A stretch of DNA of 5,579 bases from positions 1 to 5,579 of the forward strand of contig CALCJG010000019.1 of assembly GCA_937967705.1 (NCBI GenBank). The letters run 5' to 3'. The translations under genes were made by a program, and so were the position numbers. Below the pieces are notes generated by a model. The model worked only from the letters and a program-made list of their open reading frames with translations. It did not search any database and was not told the origin of the DNA. The stretch is from an uncultured Spirochaetia bacterium (lineage in GTDB: Bacteria > Spirochaetota > UBA4802 > JAGODF01). This document shows, piece after piece, positions 5,190-5,579 of this stretch (position 1 is its first letter; the number at the start of each line of letters is the position of its first letter).

Positions 5190-5579
5190 ATGAGAAAGTT
5201 GACCATTTTTATTATTCTTACTGTTTTTGTCGGATTATTTGCCTCTACTGCCTTGCCTAAAAAGAACTGCAAAAAACAGTATAGCAATGAAATATCAAAA
5301 CTTAAGGGACTTCTGAAGTATAAAGAAGCTAACGAAACGTACATCGGTAAACTGTGTAAAATGAGGTCAGAGAAAGAGAAGGGAATCTTTTTGCCTGGCC
5401 CATGCACTAAAGCATATAAACATATTTTTGATAACATAGAAAAGGCTATGGATGATTTTAAGGAATGCAGATTGTACAATACAAAAAAGAAAACCGGAGC
5501 CTGTGAGCATGTAACCAGGGTGAAAAATCAGCCGATTGATTTTATAAAAAAGTGGAGTCCGGATAGCATCCGTCAAGGA
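5190..5579 (+). CDS. Secreted cysteine-containing small protein, partial (C-terminus beyond window)
   Basis: The reading frame is open from ATG 5190 to the last base (130 codons, no stop), so the 3' end is missing. GAGGAG at 5177-5182, seven nt upstream, is a strong Shine-Dalgarno and fixes the start. Residues 1-21 (MRKLTIFIILTVFVGLFAST then A) look like a signal peptide, with probable cleavage after Ala21. The mature part is Lys-rich, basic and probably helical, with Cys27, Cys56, Cys72, Cys93 and Cys105; two disulfides are possible in the periplasm or outside the cell. There is no lipobox. GC content is far lower than in the membrane operon (19 of 60 bases in 5281-5340), suggesting a different origin. 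It is transcribed divergently from the regulator, 845 nt away. I recognise no family and assign no function. Confidence 0.75.
   Translation, partial: MRKLTIFIILTVFVGLFASTALPKKNCKKQYSNEISKLKGLLKYKEANETYIGKLCKMRSEKEKGIFLPGPCTKAYKHIFDNIEKAMDDFKECRLYNTKKKTGACEHVTRVKNQPIDFIKKWSPDSIRQG

Noticed and set aside
5117..5479. A 120-codon minus-strand frame opposite the secreted-protein gene.
   Set aside because: It is the antisense shadow of the plus-strand gene, which has a strong Shine-Dalgarno and signal peptide; AT-rich DNA readily gives hydrophobic antisense frames.

Overview
The window looks like a non-core, accessory-type stretch of a bacterial chromosome. The best guess at lineage is a spirochaete or a similar Gram-negative environmental bacterium. 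That guess rests on a SUMF1-domain lipoprotein with a loose, spirochaete-like lipobox and on a 7TM-PAS-LuxR membrane sensor. Both are common in Spirochaetota but not exclusive to them, so the assignment is tentative. No rRNA, tRNA or CRISPR array is visible, and no complete mobile element.

Layout. Positions 1-481 contain no convincing gene: an AT-rich part with a repeated 12-bp motif that may be a decayed insertion-sequence end, then a GC-rich, hairpin-prone leader. Positions 482-1699 (+) hold a two-gene unit of uncharacterised multi-pass membrane proteins (103 and 285 aa). The small one aligns without gaps to the first third of the large one, so they are paralogous. Converging on them is a minus-strand pair: a membrane-tethered LuxR-type regulator (3016-4281) and, 123 nt downstream of it, a SUMF1/FGE-fold lipoprotein (1795-2892). 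The lipoprotein ribosome-binding site lies in one arm of a 10-bp hairpin. Positions 4345-5189 have no gene I can support, but contain a cluster of GC-rich inverted repeats and one terminator-like hairpin. At 5190 a very AT-rich, secreted, cysteine-containing small protein begins and runs off the right edge.

How the parts may work together. The regulator probably senses a membrane or extracellular signal through its 7TM and PAS parts and binds DNA with its C-terminal LuxR domain. The nearest candidate target is the lipoprotein gene, whose upstream gap has a perfect 12-bp palindrome and the hairpin over the Shine-Dalgarno sequence. That link is inference from position. The membrane-protein pair and the AT-rich secreted protein have no evident functional link to it. 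Base composition changes sharply from block to block (about 63% GC in a 60-nt sample inside the 285-aa gene, about 32% in a sample inside the last gene), which suggests a patchwork of segments with different histories. I found no clear evidence of a new defence or mobile system. The most checkable novelties are the RNA hairpin, the cysteine-less SUMF1 protein, the membrane-protein paralogues and the unrecognised secreted protein.
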